Assembly: GCF_016801865.2 (NCBI RefSeq)
Contig: NC_068938.1
Coordinates: forward strand, 115,408,615-115,472,614
Length of the DNA: 64,000 bases
Direction: 5' to 3'
DNA from: Culex pipiens pallens
Taxonomy: Eukaryota; Arthropoda; Insecta; Diptera; Culicidae
In this document: piece by piece, positions 1 through 11,640 of the stretch
How positions within the stretch are numbered: the stretch's first letter is position 1
How the letters are laid out: each line of letters begins with the position of its first letter
Notes under the pieces: model-generated
The model's database searches: none
Told to the model about the DNA's origin: nothing
The model's input: the letters and a program-made list of their open reading frames with translations, nothing else
Position numbers and translations under genes: made by a program

Positions 1-262
1 ATTGAAGATCTGGCAACCCTGTCTCGAGTTATGACCACTTAAGTGATATTTATGTACTTTTTTGATGCCGGATCTCACTTAAATGTATGTAAACGATGTC
101 CGGATCCATCATCCGACCCATCGTTGGTTAGGTAATCGAGAGACCTTTTCAACGAGTCCACATTATTGAAGATCTGGCAACCCTGTCTCGAGTTATGACC
201 ACTTAAGTGATATTTATGTACCCTGTCTCGAGTTATGATCACTTAAGTTATATCTTTGTACT
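1..262. repeat. direct repeat of a GAAGATCTGGCAACCCTG block
   Basis: A block of about 56 bases at the very start recurs at 165-220. A third partial copy, beginning at CCCTGTCTCGAGTTATGA, follows directly at 221-262. The copies differ at a few bases. This looks like the edge of a dispersed repeat cut by the window start; no coding potential is seen. Confidence 0.6.
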
Positions 263-427
263 TATTTTTGTGGATCTAAAAAATATCTGAAATATGTTTC
301 CAAACCGCTCATATTATCCATTGTTGGTAAAAAGTGAGGAAGGCATCAACCACATAGGTGGATTAAGTTAGTTTTTGAAGAGTAACTTAGCTGGCTGTGT
401 GCGCGCCGCGGGAATCATCCAAGCAGG

Positions 428-456
428 CGTGTGTGTGTGTGTGTGTGTGCGTGTGA
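428..456. repeat. (GT)n microsatellite
   Basis: An almost pure GT dinucleotide run with one GC interruption. The overlapping open frames on both strands are GC-rich sequence around this repeat and have no recognisable protein features. Confidence 0.85.
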
Positions 457-1709
457 TTCGGCGCACCAGCAGTGCATGTGGTCGTCGGAGCCAACTTGGT
501 TTGCGCTTGGGAGACAGGGCAGGAGGTGTGGGCAGGTGCCGCCAAGGGTTGTGCGCTCTCTGTGGCAAGGAAAATTTATTATTTCTTGTGTCTCATTCAG
601 ATATTGCCGGAGCAACCAGGCAGGCAACCTCAATAACGACAAACGGCGACACGTCGCACACCACACTCTGTGGGCTCTGGGCGCGAGATTTATGCGAACA
701 GTGGCGGAAGAAGACAGCACGAGGGAGCAAAACCAACGCGGCCAGGCCTGCTACGAACGACTGCACGGAGGGTGGGTGAGGAGACAAAGTGGAAAACAAA
801 TGTGCGAAGCGGAAACGCCAACAGAGAACAGAGAGCGGAATTTACACCGACAACATGACAAACAACGTCGGAAAGCAACGACGCCATTCACTTGGCACGG
901 GTGCTAATTGAAAGACTCGGTAATTAACTAATAAATAAAGGAAAAACGGGAATAAATTTACACTGCACTTTTTCTTCATTTTTGTTATAAAATCATTTAT
1001 TTCTGCTTTCTTCATTTCGTACACTTAATGATAATTAATAGTTTCCTTCTGCGGCTTGCTACGTTAATTTATATTCCCATTTTGCTTCTAGAATTTAAAC
1101 TGCATGGTACAGATTTGTTCTGTAGTTTGAATATTTGAAATTTCCTATCTTTTGAACCTTCACATCTTGAGAATAATTAGTAATTTTTAACAAGCATAAA
1201 CAAAAAATATAATTTATTTTAAAACTGATACCATGACGCTTTTTCTAACCAATAAATAGTCATTTAATTCACCAGAAACTCAAATCAAAAACTAACTATT
1301 TCGCAGCAAAAACACAAGTCTAAGAAGCAGCACAAAATGCCGACGGCTACCGGGCCTCGGCGAACTACACTTCGCCTTAGGTTCAACATCTCTGCTATAT
1401 GTTACAAATGTTGCTTAGAAATCAGTGCCTTAAACTGGTTCAAAGCTTTACGCTCCCCGTCGCCATTTCTATTTGGTACAACTTCTCTGTCTATTGATTT
1501 ATGAGTATCTTGTTGAAGGGGGGCTTTCAATACATGGAACCAGTTTTGAAGGCAAGGATTGGTATACACGCTGTTTTGATAACTTCGTCTAGCGACACTT
1601 TTTTTCGTCGATTATTCTTCTTCTGCAGTAAGAATAAATGTAATATCACAGATTTATAGAAAATAACACCGGGCCAAATGCAAAACACCTTGACTGGAGT
1701 GAGTCCAAT
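457..1709 (-). other. non-coding flank; contains the 3' UTR of the noc-type gene
   Basis: No credible coding region is seen. The part nearest 1709 must include the 3' UTR of the minus-strand zinc-finger gene. Minus-strand AATAAA hexamers (TTTATT on the plus strand) occur near 1212 and 993 and are candidate polyadenylation signals. The true transcript end cannot be decided from sequence alone. Confidence 0.5.
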
Positions 1710-3273
1710 TTACTGATGAACGGCTGCTCCCATTCGTTGGCTGTACAGGGCAGCGGCATACGGTGAGTAGTACTGTCCGAAGGCGGCCGGATTGAAGGCA
1801 GCTCCGTACGGTGATCCGGGCATGGCTCCCGGCATCGCACCCGGTTTCGCGTACGGATGGTATCTGGCAGCGGATAGAGGGCTCAGCGGAGGGTTCGGAT
1901 AGCCTCGGTGCAGTGAAGATGGTGGAAAAATGCCACTCAACGGCATCAGCTGCTGCTGCAGGGCCAGTGCCGCCGGGTCGGACAGGTTGGCGGTGTGGGT
2001 ACGAAGATGGGACAGCAGCTCGTCGGTGGTGTTGAAACGTTTACCGCAGTAGGAGTCACCGATGACCCAGTTGCACATGTACGGACGACCCGGCTGAGTC
2101 GCTGCTGGAGGGTACGGATACCCAGGGGGCATCGAGCCCATGGCCATCGCCAGGCTGTACTTTTGATGATCACACTGAGTACATCCCGCTGGGCACTGGC
2201 CTCCCATCATCATCTGGTGGTTGTGAGCGGAAAACTGGCACCCCGTGCAGTACGGATCCTTGCAAATGGGCACCAGCGTTTCTCCTCCGGAAGGTGTCTT
2301 AACTCGAGTGTAGCTGAGGTAAGGATTAGCACCGACTGCCGCGGCTGCTGCCGCTCCCGGGTACGCCGCAGCAAGCATAGCAGCATGGTGATGACTGAAG
2401 GCCCCGGCAAAGGGAGGTCGGAAGGCCGGATTTGTGTGGTCGATTCCGGACGGCGATGGCAGTCCAGTCAATGGATTAATCCCGTAAGCACCCGGTTTAT
2501 ATCCCGACATATCCTTTCCACCCTGCATCATGTCCATGCCAGAGCGCACAACCGGACTCGCCGAAGTTTTGTCACGATCGTTCGGTGAGCTGGTTCTTCT
2601 GCTGCTTCCATCCGGAGTAGATTTTCCGTTCTCACTTGCTTCCCCACTCTTCATGTGAACACTTCCAGCACGGTTCGGGGACTCTGCACTTCCCCGCGAC
2701 AGCGTACGGGCTTCTTTCTTAACTTCGTTATTATTGACATGATTCACACTATTGTTGTTCATAACATCACTTCCACAGCTCATCTTGGACGACGGGCGCT
2801 CTTCATTCTTCACCTTTGTAGTAAGCACATTCATTTCGTAAGGCTTAAACGCCAGCTTGATTTCTGGCGATGCATCCGATTTTTCTGTCTTCACCGACGG
2901 CGACCGCGAACTCGGCTGATGTACGCCGTTATCCATCGATACAGACGAGGAAGCCGACGAGGTCGAAGATTTCTTGTTCTTCTCCGACGGCGACACCAAC
3001 GATTTGACCGTAATGTTTCCGGAATCTGCTCCGATTTGGCTGCACGTTTGGGCCAAGAGTGCCAGTGGACTCTTTTTGGCGTCCAGCTGTATTAGAGAGA
3101 AAGAATAGTATTTTTTATTAATTGCTGTTCCAAATAATGTCGAAATAATTATTTAGTTGCCAAAAAGAGCAAAGCAAGAAACCTACCGTTGTCGGCAACG
3201 GCGACAGATAATCCGGCTGAAGGTACTGGTTGTTTCCTACTTGTAACATTGCTGCTCCTTCCAGTATCACCAT
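1710..3273 (-). CDS. noc: Zinc finger protein of the Noc/Elbow (NET) family
   Basis: Two-exon transcriptional co-regulator gene. Exon 1 coding runs 3273-3187 and ends NQYLQPDYLSPLPTT before a GTAGGT donor. Exon 2 runs 3086-1710 after a TACAG acceptor and opens LDAKKSPLALLAQTCSQIG. The predicted protein has 487 residues. Visible motifs: the SPLALLA motif near residue 35; FKPY near residue 109, which in this family recruits Groucho; an alanine/tyrosine/proline-rich centre; a buttonhead-like CKDPYCTGC box near residue 304; and a single C2H2 finger near residues 365-393 (CNWVIGDSYC...H...H). These are the NET-family hallmarks. In Drosophila, noc and elB pattern trachea, eye and appendages as nuclear repressors. 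I chose the ATG at 3273 because the family signature follows closely; an upstream in-frame ATG at 3423 would add 50 less conserved residues. The two fly paralogues noc and elB cannot be told apart with certainty here. Confidence 0.9.
3087..3186 (-). other. intron of the noc-type gene
   Basis: A 100-bp intron in phase 0, GTAGGT at the donor and a pyrimidine-rich stretch before TACAG at the acceptor. Removing it joins LPTT to LDAKKSPLALL, the junction expected for the family. Confidence 0.85.
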
Positions 3274-3870
3274 TTGGCAACGTAATCCAGCTTTAGTTAA
3301 ATCCACTTCCGAACCGTTTTGATTTGTGTTTCTATCACTGCACTCGTTATCCACGATTATTTTATTATCCTTCAATTGCAAACCACAAACACTCTCCCAC
3401 ACACCAGCAATGTTTTCTCCCACTGTAATCCTCAGCTGACAAACTGCATCTATTCACCAGCGAACTCTCCTCATGCAGTGTGATGTTGTTGTTGCTCTCC
3501 GCAAAACCGACAAAAGAATACAACTGCTGCTACTACTACTGCTTCTCTCAACTCTCCACACTCAACAGTAACAACTTTACGATCCGGGAGCTCCGAACAA
3601 GAGCTGTTGACGGCACGAAAGACAAACTCAAACTGAAAACTGGATATCGTGAAACGATTTATGGCCACGGCGAGCGAGTGAGTCTACATTTTCATCATGG
3701 TTCCCTTTTGCTCGGAGCTCGCAGCTTTCGACCAATCGGAATGCTAGAAGGCATGCGCCCCTCTTTACGCACACCATTAACGTTCGGGCGCTCTCTCTCT
3801 TGTGCGTCTCGTTCGCTCCTTCGTCGGCCCTCTCGCTCTGCTGCGTTGGTGGTAGTAGTTTCTTTTGATT
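3274..3870 (-). promoter_or_regulatory. 5' UTR and proximal promoter region of the noc-type gene
   Basis: Sequence directly upstream of the chosen start codon. It is less AT-rich than its surroundings. At 3786-3845 it carries a CT-rich tract (GA-rich on the gene's strand) of the kind bound by GAGA-type factors at insect promoters. No TATA box or initiator could be assigned confidently, and the transcription start is not fixed. Confidence 0.4.
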
Positions 3871-5504
3871 TCTTACGTCGTTTGCCCATTAAATTCACAC
3901 TTTATGGTGTTGAGCAAACTCGTTATGTTGACTCACGAAATTGAGCATAAGAGCATTACGAGTGAGCAAATCCGTAAAAGAGCAGTTTTCTCAGGAAATT
4001 TAATGCTCTTTGGTCGGGAGAATAGCGTGCGAGCAAACAAATACTTGTGCAGTGTTGGGATGAGAGCAAGAGATAGAGAGGGAAGCACGGTTGCGAGATT
4101 TTCGTTTTTACTGCTGGCGTTATTATTAAATGTGTTATTTTGATCTCATAATCTGTAGAACCATTCAAATAAAAAAATAATCCAGAAGTTGTTAAATCAA
4201 TATTTCATTGTTTCTATTTAAAAATAAAAACAATAATTGCACAAATGCTTTAAATATCATCAAAAAAAACTCTATAAGTCGTTTAAATTTTATCATGTAT
4301 ATATTTATTCATTCTATCGTTAAAATTTTATCAGTTTTAAAGCCAGCCTGTTAAAATTGATGAATGCATTGATGATGAAGCAATGATGAAGTTAATGTTC
4401 TTGTTTTAAATTGTGAACAAACAAACACATTGAGTCTTTTTATCAGAGTTGATGATTTTAAAACTCCATTTAAATAAACCAAATCTGACTACGGATAAAT
4501 GGTACAATGTTAGACAAAAATTCAACGTTTCAAATTTGCTGAACGTTTAATCTAAAAGACCATAGCTAATTATGCAAAAGTACCTATAAAGTCTTGTGGA
4601 AATTTCGCGGTGAAGAAATTCAGCAATATTGGTTGGTCGAAATCACTGAAAATAAAAACATTTAATCTGGCAACCCTGAGCCTGCAGCTAATAATTGTCC
4701 ACATTTCCATCTCGCGCCGTGTTTGTCTCGTTTTTCTCTCAACGCATCGTTTATTCTCCGCGCGCCCGGTAGAGTGGTTATTATGTTTGTCTTCTCAGTC
4801 TACTGGCCCGACCTGGCCCGTTCGCGCCACCCAAGATGCTGCGTTGAAGGAGATGCCGCGGCGCGGCTCAACCAACACGTCAACCGATGATGATGTTGAT
4901 GTTGATGGCAGCGCTCAAATCGTTCATTTTGGTCTCTTTTGATATGACGCGACCGCTACCATAATATTCCTCTCCTGTGAACAAACACACACTCACAGAC
5001 ACAGGCCACTTCTGGGGTAAATATTGGGCCAAGACAAGCCAGGTCGTTGTCGGCATGGCTCAGCGGTTGACTTAACACACCATTTCAAGTCTCTCCTCTC
5101 CCTCTCTCAAAGAAGCAGAGTTGGCGTTTGTGTTAGTCGGCAGAGCTGATATTAACGGGTGGTGGCGGAATGTTAGTAAAGATCATAACTCCGACACCTC
5201 GTTTTGTCGTTTTCTGTAACTTTACCAACGACGACGACGACGACGACTACTTGTGTTGAGCTTTTTCATCTGCTTGCCCGTCGAACCCTCCTCCTGCCCT
5301 CCTCAGGCTCTTTTCAAACGAAGATAAATGAGCGATTGAAGAATCAACAGCAGGGAAGGGAAAAAATCAAGAAAAATCAACAAATTTCAAATGCCTTGTG
5401 CGACTGTTAGTAATGACTGCCGGCGATGGAACACGAAAGAAAAACATATTTTAAGCCAGGCAAAACATTTCAAATTTTGACACTGCGATAATAAATAAGT
5501 GAAA
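3871..5504. other. gene-free stretch upstream of the noc-type gene
   Basis: No coding region is supported. A (ACG)n triplet run lies at 5226-5246. GAGCA is repeated many times at 3910-4075 in both orientations. Distal enhancers of the zinc-finger gene could lie here, but nothing in the sequence proves it. Confidence 0.4.
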
Positions 5505-6431
5505 TAGGGTAACGTAGTCATCAATGAGACACTTTTGGTTTTCAACTTTCATCGATTTTTCTAATTTTTTCATTAGCATGTTTTAATGAGCTTTTAGTTG
5601 CATTATCTTTCTTTTAATGTGTTTTAACATTGACTAAAATTTTAGATCGATTCTACATCTACAGCCAGAGTTATTCAACTGTCTCATTGTAGACGCACTT
5701 GGCAGGAACAATGAGACAGGTAGGGAACAATGAGACACTCTACGAAAATCAATACTTTTCTAGTAAAACATCATGTTTTTGTATTGTTCCATTGCAGGTG
5801 ACTTGCCTTGAACATTTTAGAGCAATTTTGCCAACATGAAACTTTTAATAACAAAAGTTACACTAAAAAGTATTTCAATTTTGTAAAATCCATATATTAA
5901 TACCAAATAACTTTGTATTTTTGGTTAAATGAAGTTTAAACTCTATAAATATCCCAACAATCACTTTTAATTCATGTTTTGAAAGATTTCCATCGATTTT
6001 GAAAAGTTTATTGAAGAAAAATCAAAGTGTCTCATTGTTACCCATGGGCTGAAATGAGTGGGGAACAATGAGACAGCCCTGGATTCTGGGTATATTCTAA
6101 ATTTTGGCCAAATCTAATGAAAGGACATTGTAGCCCAACTTAATCCCTATGGAACGTCGAAAGAAATTTGAAGAAATATTAGTTTTGATGTGAATGGCAG
6201 CCTATGAGCAAAAAAGTATTTTTTGTCCATAATTTACTTTTACACACCAGAATCAAACATTTATGAATTATTTTTCAAGGGAGCGTCCATGACCAATGCC
6301 ACTAATATGGCAGACGTGTATCCAGTAGACATACCTTTCCCCCAAATATTAGCCTGATTGGTTGAATCTACGACTTGTGAGAACTATTTTATCATTGTTC
6401 CCCGTGTCTCATTGATGACTACTCTACCCTA
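5505..6431. mobile_element. TA-flanked MITE with GTAGTCATCAATGAGACAC ends
   Basis: The ends are inverted copies of TAGGGTAACGTAGTCATCAA, continuing to AATGAGACAC (5505-5532 and 6404-6431). The outermost TA is probably the duplicated target. There is no transposase frame. The interior holds further copies of the core CAATGAGACA in both orientations (near 5684, 5710, 5729, 6030, 6064, 6400), often beside GGGGAA. This is a non-autonomous element of Tc1/mariner type by its TA target; the family is not named. Confidence 0.75.
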
Positions 6432-6913
6432 CTCAGGGCAGTCGGGACGAGTGTGAGAGGAAAAAATAAAAGATTCTCTTGGCATGTTTTCGTTTAGCTT
6501 GCTTTGTCACAGTTTTTCCACACCGTATTTTTGTTTGTTTAAATTATGAGCCATTAATTTGAAGGTCTGAAGTAACAATGCGAATCCCGGTGCGTGTGGC
6601 GGCAAAAAAGTGCTGAAGCAGAAGATTTTATAAATTCATATGACCGGTAGGACAACAAAAAATAAAGAGCATTTTTACAACATATTTCACAGGTATTGAG
6701 TCCATGCTTTTGAGTACACAATGCTGGAATTATTGAACCTACATTAAACACAATAAAAAAACTCCTTCTCTCCTTCTAATTTTTTTTTTTTTGAATTCTC
6801 ATGTTAAATTATATATAGTTCATAAAATATCGTTAGTCATCTCCGCTGCTAGTACCAGTGCATAATGCTTTTTACACCTCTTTTTACATCGAAATATGAC
6901 ATGTAATTCCATT

Positions 6914-7014
6914 TCTAGAGTTTTTTTCTTTTTTTTTTTTTTTTTTTTTTTTTTAATAGGTCCTATAAACATATGAAAGACAATAGTTTATAGGACCTTT
7001 TAAAACAATCTAGA
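6914..7014. mobile_element. small fold-back element, GGTCCTATAAAC family
   Basis: The ends TCTAGAG and TCTAGA are inverted. The inner arms GGTCCTATAAAC and GTTTATAGGACC pair across a short AT loop. A long poly-T run occupies the left arm. Sister copies occur at 9191, 18768, 32531, 33003 and 33201. Confidence 0.7.
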
Positions 7015-7054
7015 TTTTTTTTAGCCTCGGTTAGAGTCTAGGGACATAATGGTT

Positions 7055-7209
7055 TCATCCATAAAGTACGTCACGCTAAAATCAGCCAAAATTTACCCCC
7101 TCCCCCCCCCCCCCCACCTTGTCACGCTTTTCCTATACTTATAACATGCAATGTCACACTTGCTCAGACCCCCCTTCCCCCCCTAGAGTGTGACATACTT
7201 TATGGATGA
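7055..7209. mobile_element. short MITE with TCATCCATAAAGTA ends
   Basis: TCATCCATAAAGTACGTCAC at the left is matched by its inverse ending at 7209, with few mismatches. The interior has C-rich runs (7099-7116, 7171-7182). The size and structure are those of a non-autonomous DNA element; no protein is encoded. Confidence 0.65.
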
Positions 7210-9190
7210 CGCCTAACCTTTTTAAAAATATTCCAGCACATTTTTAAAACCTTGAGTATCATAAGTTCCTCGAGGGTACCCAGAACCGGTCCAGGATTGG
7301 CGAGGGTCGAAAATTGATCATTGATAGGAATAGGTGCGGTTTAATAAAAAATAATACCAAAAGTACGTCGTTAATCGACCGCCCAGTTAAGAGGTTACAT
7401 ACATGACAATCGGCAAAAATGTCAAGGGTTGGTATGAGCACACAATGAAACTTTTTTTTAAATCTGTTTTCAGGATATTAAAATATACATTTCCAACTAT
7501 TAACAAAATAAATTTGACGACGTTTGGTTGTATCATTGCCGAGATAAAGATTTTTGAAGTTTGCAGTTTCAAAAAACAGGTGCCACATTATCTCAACACT
7601 GCTTTTTCAAAATCGGCTAAATTTGTTTCAAACAACGATAACTTTAAATTTAACTTGTACTTTTTGGGAAACCAAAAGTTGCGTCTTTAAATTACGAAAA
7701 TGTTGGTACTTTAAACGTATAGGTCAAAGTTAATCTGTAAAGTTATCGCTAGTTTAGTGAAAAAAGTGGATTTTTCCCCATTTTTGTCATTTTCTCGTCA
7801 TTGCGTAGCGTAATTGCTAAATTTGAGCCCGATTTTTTTCAGATCATGCTGTTTTCGTGGTGAATTGGGCTATAAGAGCTCTGCATTTCAGAGTCAGAGG
7901 TTTTGAGATCGGTTCCCTTTGTTGTCATTTTTTATCTGTGATTTTTTTTAAATGAATCTATTGTCCTGTTTTTTTATATCTCGGATGTGTGCTGCATCTC
8001 TGTGGAAAGGGACCAAAAGCATTTTGTTGTAACTTTGAAATAACGCCTCGAATCCGCCAAATTATTTCAATAATTTTGAGCAAAACTATGTACCCCTTTC
8101 ATCTTGCGATTACTCAAACTGCGCAACCACCATTTGAAGCCAAGACGATTTCGGCTCGACGAGAAATCTTATCGCCACGTTTGATTTATTGAGGGCATGT
8201 TCTAGCTTAATTTGTACGCGCAAACCACTCTCGTTCGCTCGTTCATTCGAGTCTCCAGAAATCTACCACTTGGCCATGGTCCGTTGATTTCGAGTGCCGA
8301 TAACAGGCCGCTGCCGTCGCCGCCGAGACGAACGGTTGAGGAGCTCGTTATTTTTTCCTGCCTCCGCCTCATGACAAGTTGCCTATTCGTTTATATCAAT
8401 GATCATCACTGTATGTTTGCCCGAGACTCGTCTCTTGTTCATCGCTTGTACAAACAACGACTCAACAACTCCTCCTGACAGACAGGCCGCAGCTACTGCA
8501 GACGACGACGGCGGCCGGTGGCCGGCGGTAGCAGAGTGGCAAGTGTGGACCGGGCCCGGCCCGCCAACGACGGACGGTAACACAGAAGCCTCTTCTCTTC
8601 GGTTCTCTGCTACTAGAAGTAATTCTACAAGACAATCATCACATTATCAACTTATCATCTGACGACTCTGTAGACAGACACTTCGCTGGTACTCCTCATG
8701 CGTATATTCTAGTTATTTTTAAAAGAGAACTACGCCCACCTTGACTCGATGACCTGGCCGCCTTGTGTCCTTTGATTTGGTATGCCGGAGTCACCGACGG
8801 CGGAAGGGGCCTGCCTGCCACAGCCACCAATTTAGTCTGACATGCCAAGCAGCCAACACCACCACCCATCATCATCAGGTCAAAAGAGGTGGGAAATGAA
8901 AAAGGCGCTCAAAGGGAAAATCAAGTCTCGATTAAATTTTCAAAAGGTCCTATCTGCATAGGAAACCCATGAGGGATAGGTTGTTTTGAAAATTTAATCT
9001 AGAAGTGAGAGCTTGGAGAGCTCTGCGTGATGAGGGAGGAGGGGAGGGAAAACAACGATTCTGACAGCTGAATGATGGGTTGGGCCAAGTCTCGTGTCTA
9101 TCAAATCGAAGGGCATCCGGCGCCGTTGGCATAGCGAGTGCGAAGTGGTCATTTTTTTCATTTATTTTGGATGAAACATTTCTTTTTTAT
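7210..9190. other. non-coding stretch
   Basis: No supported gene. A worn inverted repeat at 8932-8997 (GATTAAATTTTCAAAAGGTC and its inverse) looks like a relic of the GGTCCTATAAAC fold-back family. The part at 8460-8580 is GC-rich but has no recognisable protein. Confidence 0.4.
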
Positions 9191-9246
9191 AAAAAGGTCC
9201 TTTATGCTATTGTCTCTCGTGTGTTTATAGGACCTATTAAAAAACT
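9191..9246. mobile_element. small fold-back element, GGTCCTATAAAC family
   Basis: The arms AAAAGGTCCT and GTTTATAGGACC face each other around a loop containing CTATTGTCTCTCGTG. It is shorter than its relatives and lacks the TCTAGAG ends. Confidence 0.55.
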
Positions 9247-9649
9247 CGAGATTTAAAAATTTTGTGTTCCTTAGATTTACAATTTCGGTGATTTCGTTAG
9301 TCTTTGAGGTTGCTCAATTCTATATTCAAACAAATTGTATAAGCATAGAAGTTGATTAAAATTTATGGAATAGTATCGATTTCTAAAAGTTAATATATAC
9401 AAGAAAAGCATGCATTTGCATCGGACACCTTATGTTGAATTATCAACAATGAGAACTTTAAAAATGATTTTAACTTAAATCAAGTTAAACATAGCTGAAA
9501 GGAAGCAAACAAATTTATTCAAAGAGATGCCAAAGATACGTCCTTTTCCCATATCATCCATTATATTTATGGCGATCCGTTGATACAAACTGTAAGCCTA
9601 TTAGGGTGATCCAAAATTGACTATTCGCCTTTTATTACAACAAGTTCTA

Positions 9650-9893
9650 GTGGCGCGGTGGTTAGCGGCTTCGGCTGTCGATCCCTAAGTTGCTATGGGG
9701 CACGGGTTCGATTCCCGCCTTATGCTCCTGGCCTTCTATCGGATGGGGAAGTAAAACGTCGGTCCATTTGTGTAAAAGAGGCTTTGGGTGACTCACCACA
9801 CATAACCTTCGGACGCCTAGAATTGAGCAGAAACTTGCAACAGAGCCTACAAAAGACCCGGGGGTCTTTAAAGTGGATTGCTTTGCTTTTTTT
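9650..9893 (+). mobile_element. tRNA-derived SINE with target-site duplications
   Basis: It begins GTGGCGCGGTGGTTAGCGGC, a pol III A-box-like tRNA head. The perfect B box GGTTCGATTCC follows at about 9706-9716. A tRNA-unrelated body then ends in a T-rich tail. It is flanked by the 13-bp direct repeat ACAACAAGTTCTA at 9637-9649 and 9894-9906, the mark of reverse-transcription insertion by a LINE partner. Identical flanks suggest a fairly recent insertion. It is not a functional tRNA gene because the cloverleaf is degenerate. Confidence 0.85.
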
Positions 9894-10924
9894 ACAACAA
9901 GTTCTACTACGAACACTTGGTTGGCATAAGACATAAAAATATGTGATTCTTTGAAAAGGCATTAAAAATGTATTAAAAATAAACAATCTGTACCCAAAAA
10001 TAACCCAACTCCACATTTCTGACCACAAACGAAAACTTCAATCACCCACTGTGCCCTCGTTATCGTTTTGCCTCAATCATCATTTTTAATATGATTTTTC
10101 GAGGATAACAACGTAATTAAATCAGACAAGGGGATAATTATTTCTCGCTTGATCAAAAATGTATTTCCCACTTTCAGTCTCGACGTGCTGCGTGCTGTGG
10201 ATGGTTAGCAGGGGAAATGCCGTCGGCGGTGGCGTTGAGAAGAAGACGACGACGACGACGGCGACGGTGGCGGGCAGAGCTCAGACAAAGTCCGTCGGGA
10301 CACCGGGATTTGGCTGTTGGCTGTCTGGGCCGGATAAGAGGCACTCTCGGAGCCGTTTTCTTTTAATTACATGCTCTTCCACTTGAGAAACACCACCCAC
10401 CAAAAGAGTGCTGGAAAGAGATTTGGCGTTGAAGAGGCCCCACTCAACAGTGGTAGGTCGTTTCGACTAAATTGATCTACCGCCACGATTTCACGGCGTG
10501 TCTATCACAACAGTCGTTTTTTTGCAAGAGAGCGCCATCTTTATTATGTTTTAATCACCAGAACGCCTAGTTTTGTGCAGTTTGCTGGTGTCATCAATTA
10601 GTCAGGGATGAATCAATAAGGAGGTTTTTGGATTAGATAAAACAATCAATGTCGAATGGTTATGAACAGAAAATATATGTTATCAAGGATTCTGATTATG
10701 TCAAAATTGAGACATAAAACTTCTGTCTAGTGAACCTACAGCCAAAAATTCTAGAATATACTTTTTAAAAACAACCCATGCGCCATGGGTTTCCTATGTA
10801 CATAAGACCTTTTGAAAAAGTAAGCGAGAATTAAAAGTTATAGAAAAAATGTTGAACTTTTATAGGCAAAAAAATCGTATGGTGAGCATGTAGTGCTTCA
10901 AAATCCCTAAATTTTGACCGAACA

Positions 10925-11367
10925 CGGGCAGACGGTAATAACAAAATTCATGCCATTTCAATAACAAATACTGTTAAAATAACAAAAAGAATTATGGAAT
11001 ATTCTTGAAAAATCCATTTTTGCATAATGGTTTAATAACAGTTTATGTTATCATATCAAAATTTGTTATTGGTCTGGTATTGGTTGAAAGCCAAAACAGC
11101 TTTGGAATAATATTTTTTGTTATGGAAGAATAGCTGAAACTGTTATTGGGATGATAGGATTAGTTGTTAAAATAACAAAAAACAATAACAAAGATTTGTT
11201 CGAAGAATAACTAAAAATGTTATTAGTCTGTTATTACAATAACAATCCAATAACAAAAAAATCATAACGGCGAATAACAAAACTTGTTATAAATAACATA
11301 AAATGTTATTGACCTAGTATTTTATAATATCAAAAAATGTTATTCACAAATTATTTCCGTCTGCTCG
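10925..11367. mobile_element. MITE built from AATAACAA motifs
   Basis: The ends CGGGCAGACGGTAATAAC and the inverse of CGAGCAGACGGAAATAAT face inwards. The interior consists largely of repeated AATAACAAA and its complement TTTGTTATT in both orientations. No open frame is meaningful. The target duplication is not clear. Confidence 0.65.
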
Positions 11368-11489
11368 GGAAGGGAGTCTGTTGCAAGAACTATTGAAGTA
11401 TTCTAACTATATTGTTTACAGTAGTTTGCGAAAGCTATGAGAAAAGCTATATTATGTTTTACACAAAAGTGCGCAGTTTTAAGAATTAA

Positions 11490-11640
11490 ATATTTTTTTT
11501 TTGGAATTCGAATTTCAATTTCCGTTTTCCTACTTCCCTTTGTGGTACAGAGCTCATATATGGCATGAGTTTTTTCATATATAAACAAACTAACGCTTAT
11601 GTTTTGTCCAAATCGAGGCACCTTGAAACGACATCTAGAA
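11490..11640. repeat. worn relative of the 40-kb long-inverted-repeat element
   Basis: A stretch around ACTTCCCTTTGTGGTACAGA through CCAAATCGAGGCACCT is a diverged copy of the right arm of the element at 39998-40930 (CTTCCCTTTGTCGTAGC through CCAAATCGGAGCACCTCG). It is probably a truncated relic. Confidence 0.55.

Noticed and set aside
375..907. Overlapping open frames of 100-158 codons on both strands
   Set aside because: They run through a GT microsatellite and GC-rich sequence in several frames at once; no domain or start context.
3118..3423. Treating the 101-codon frame upstream of the zinc-finger exon as a separate gene
   Set aside because: Its conserved part is exon 1 of the noc-type gene; the remainder reads into the intron.
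9650..9725. Functional tRNA gene
   Set aside because: A and B boxes are present, but the arms do not form a full cloverleaf and the unit has a SINE body, tail and target duplications.
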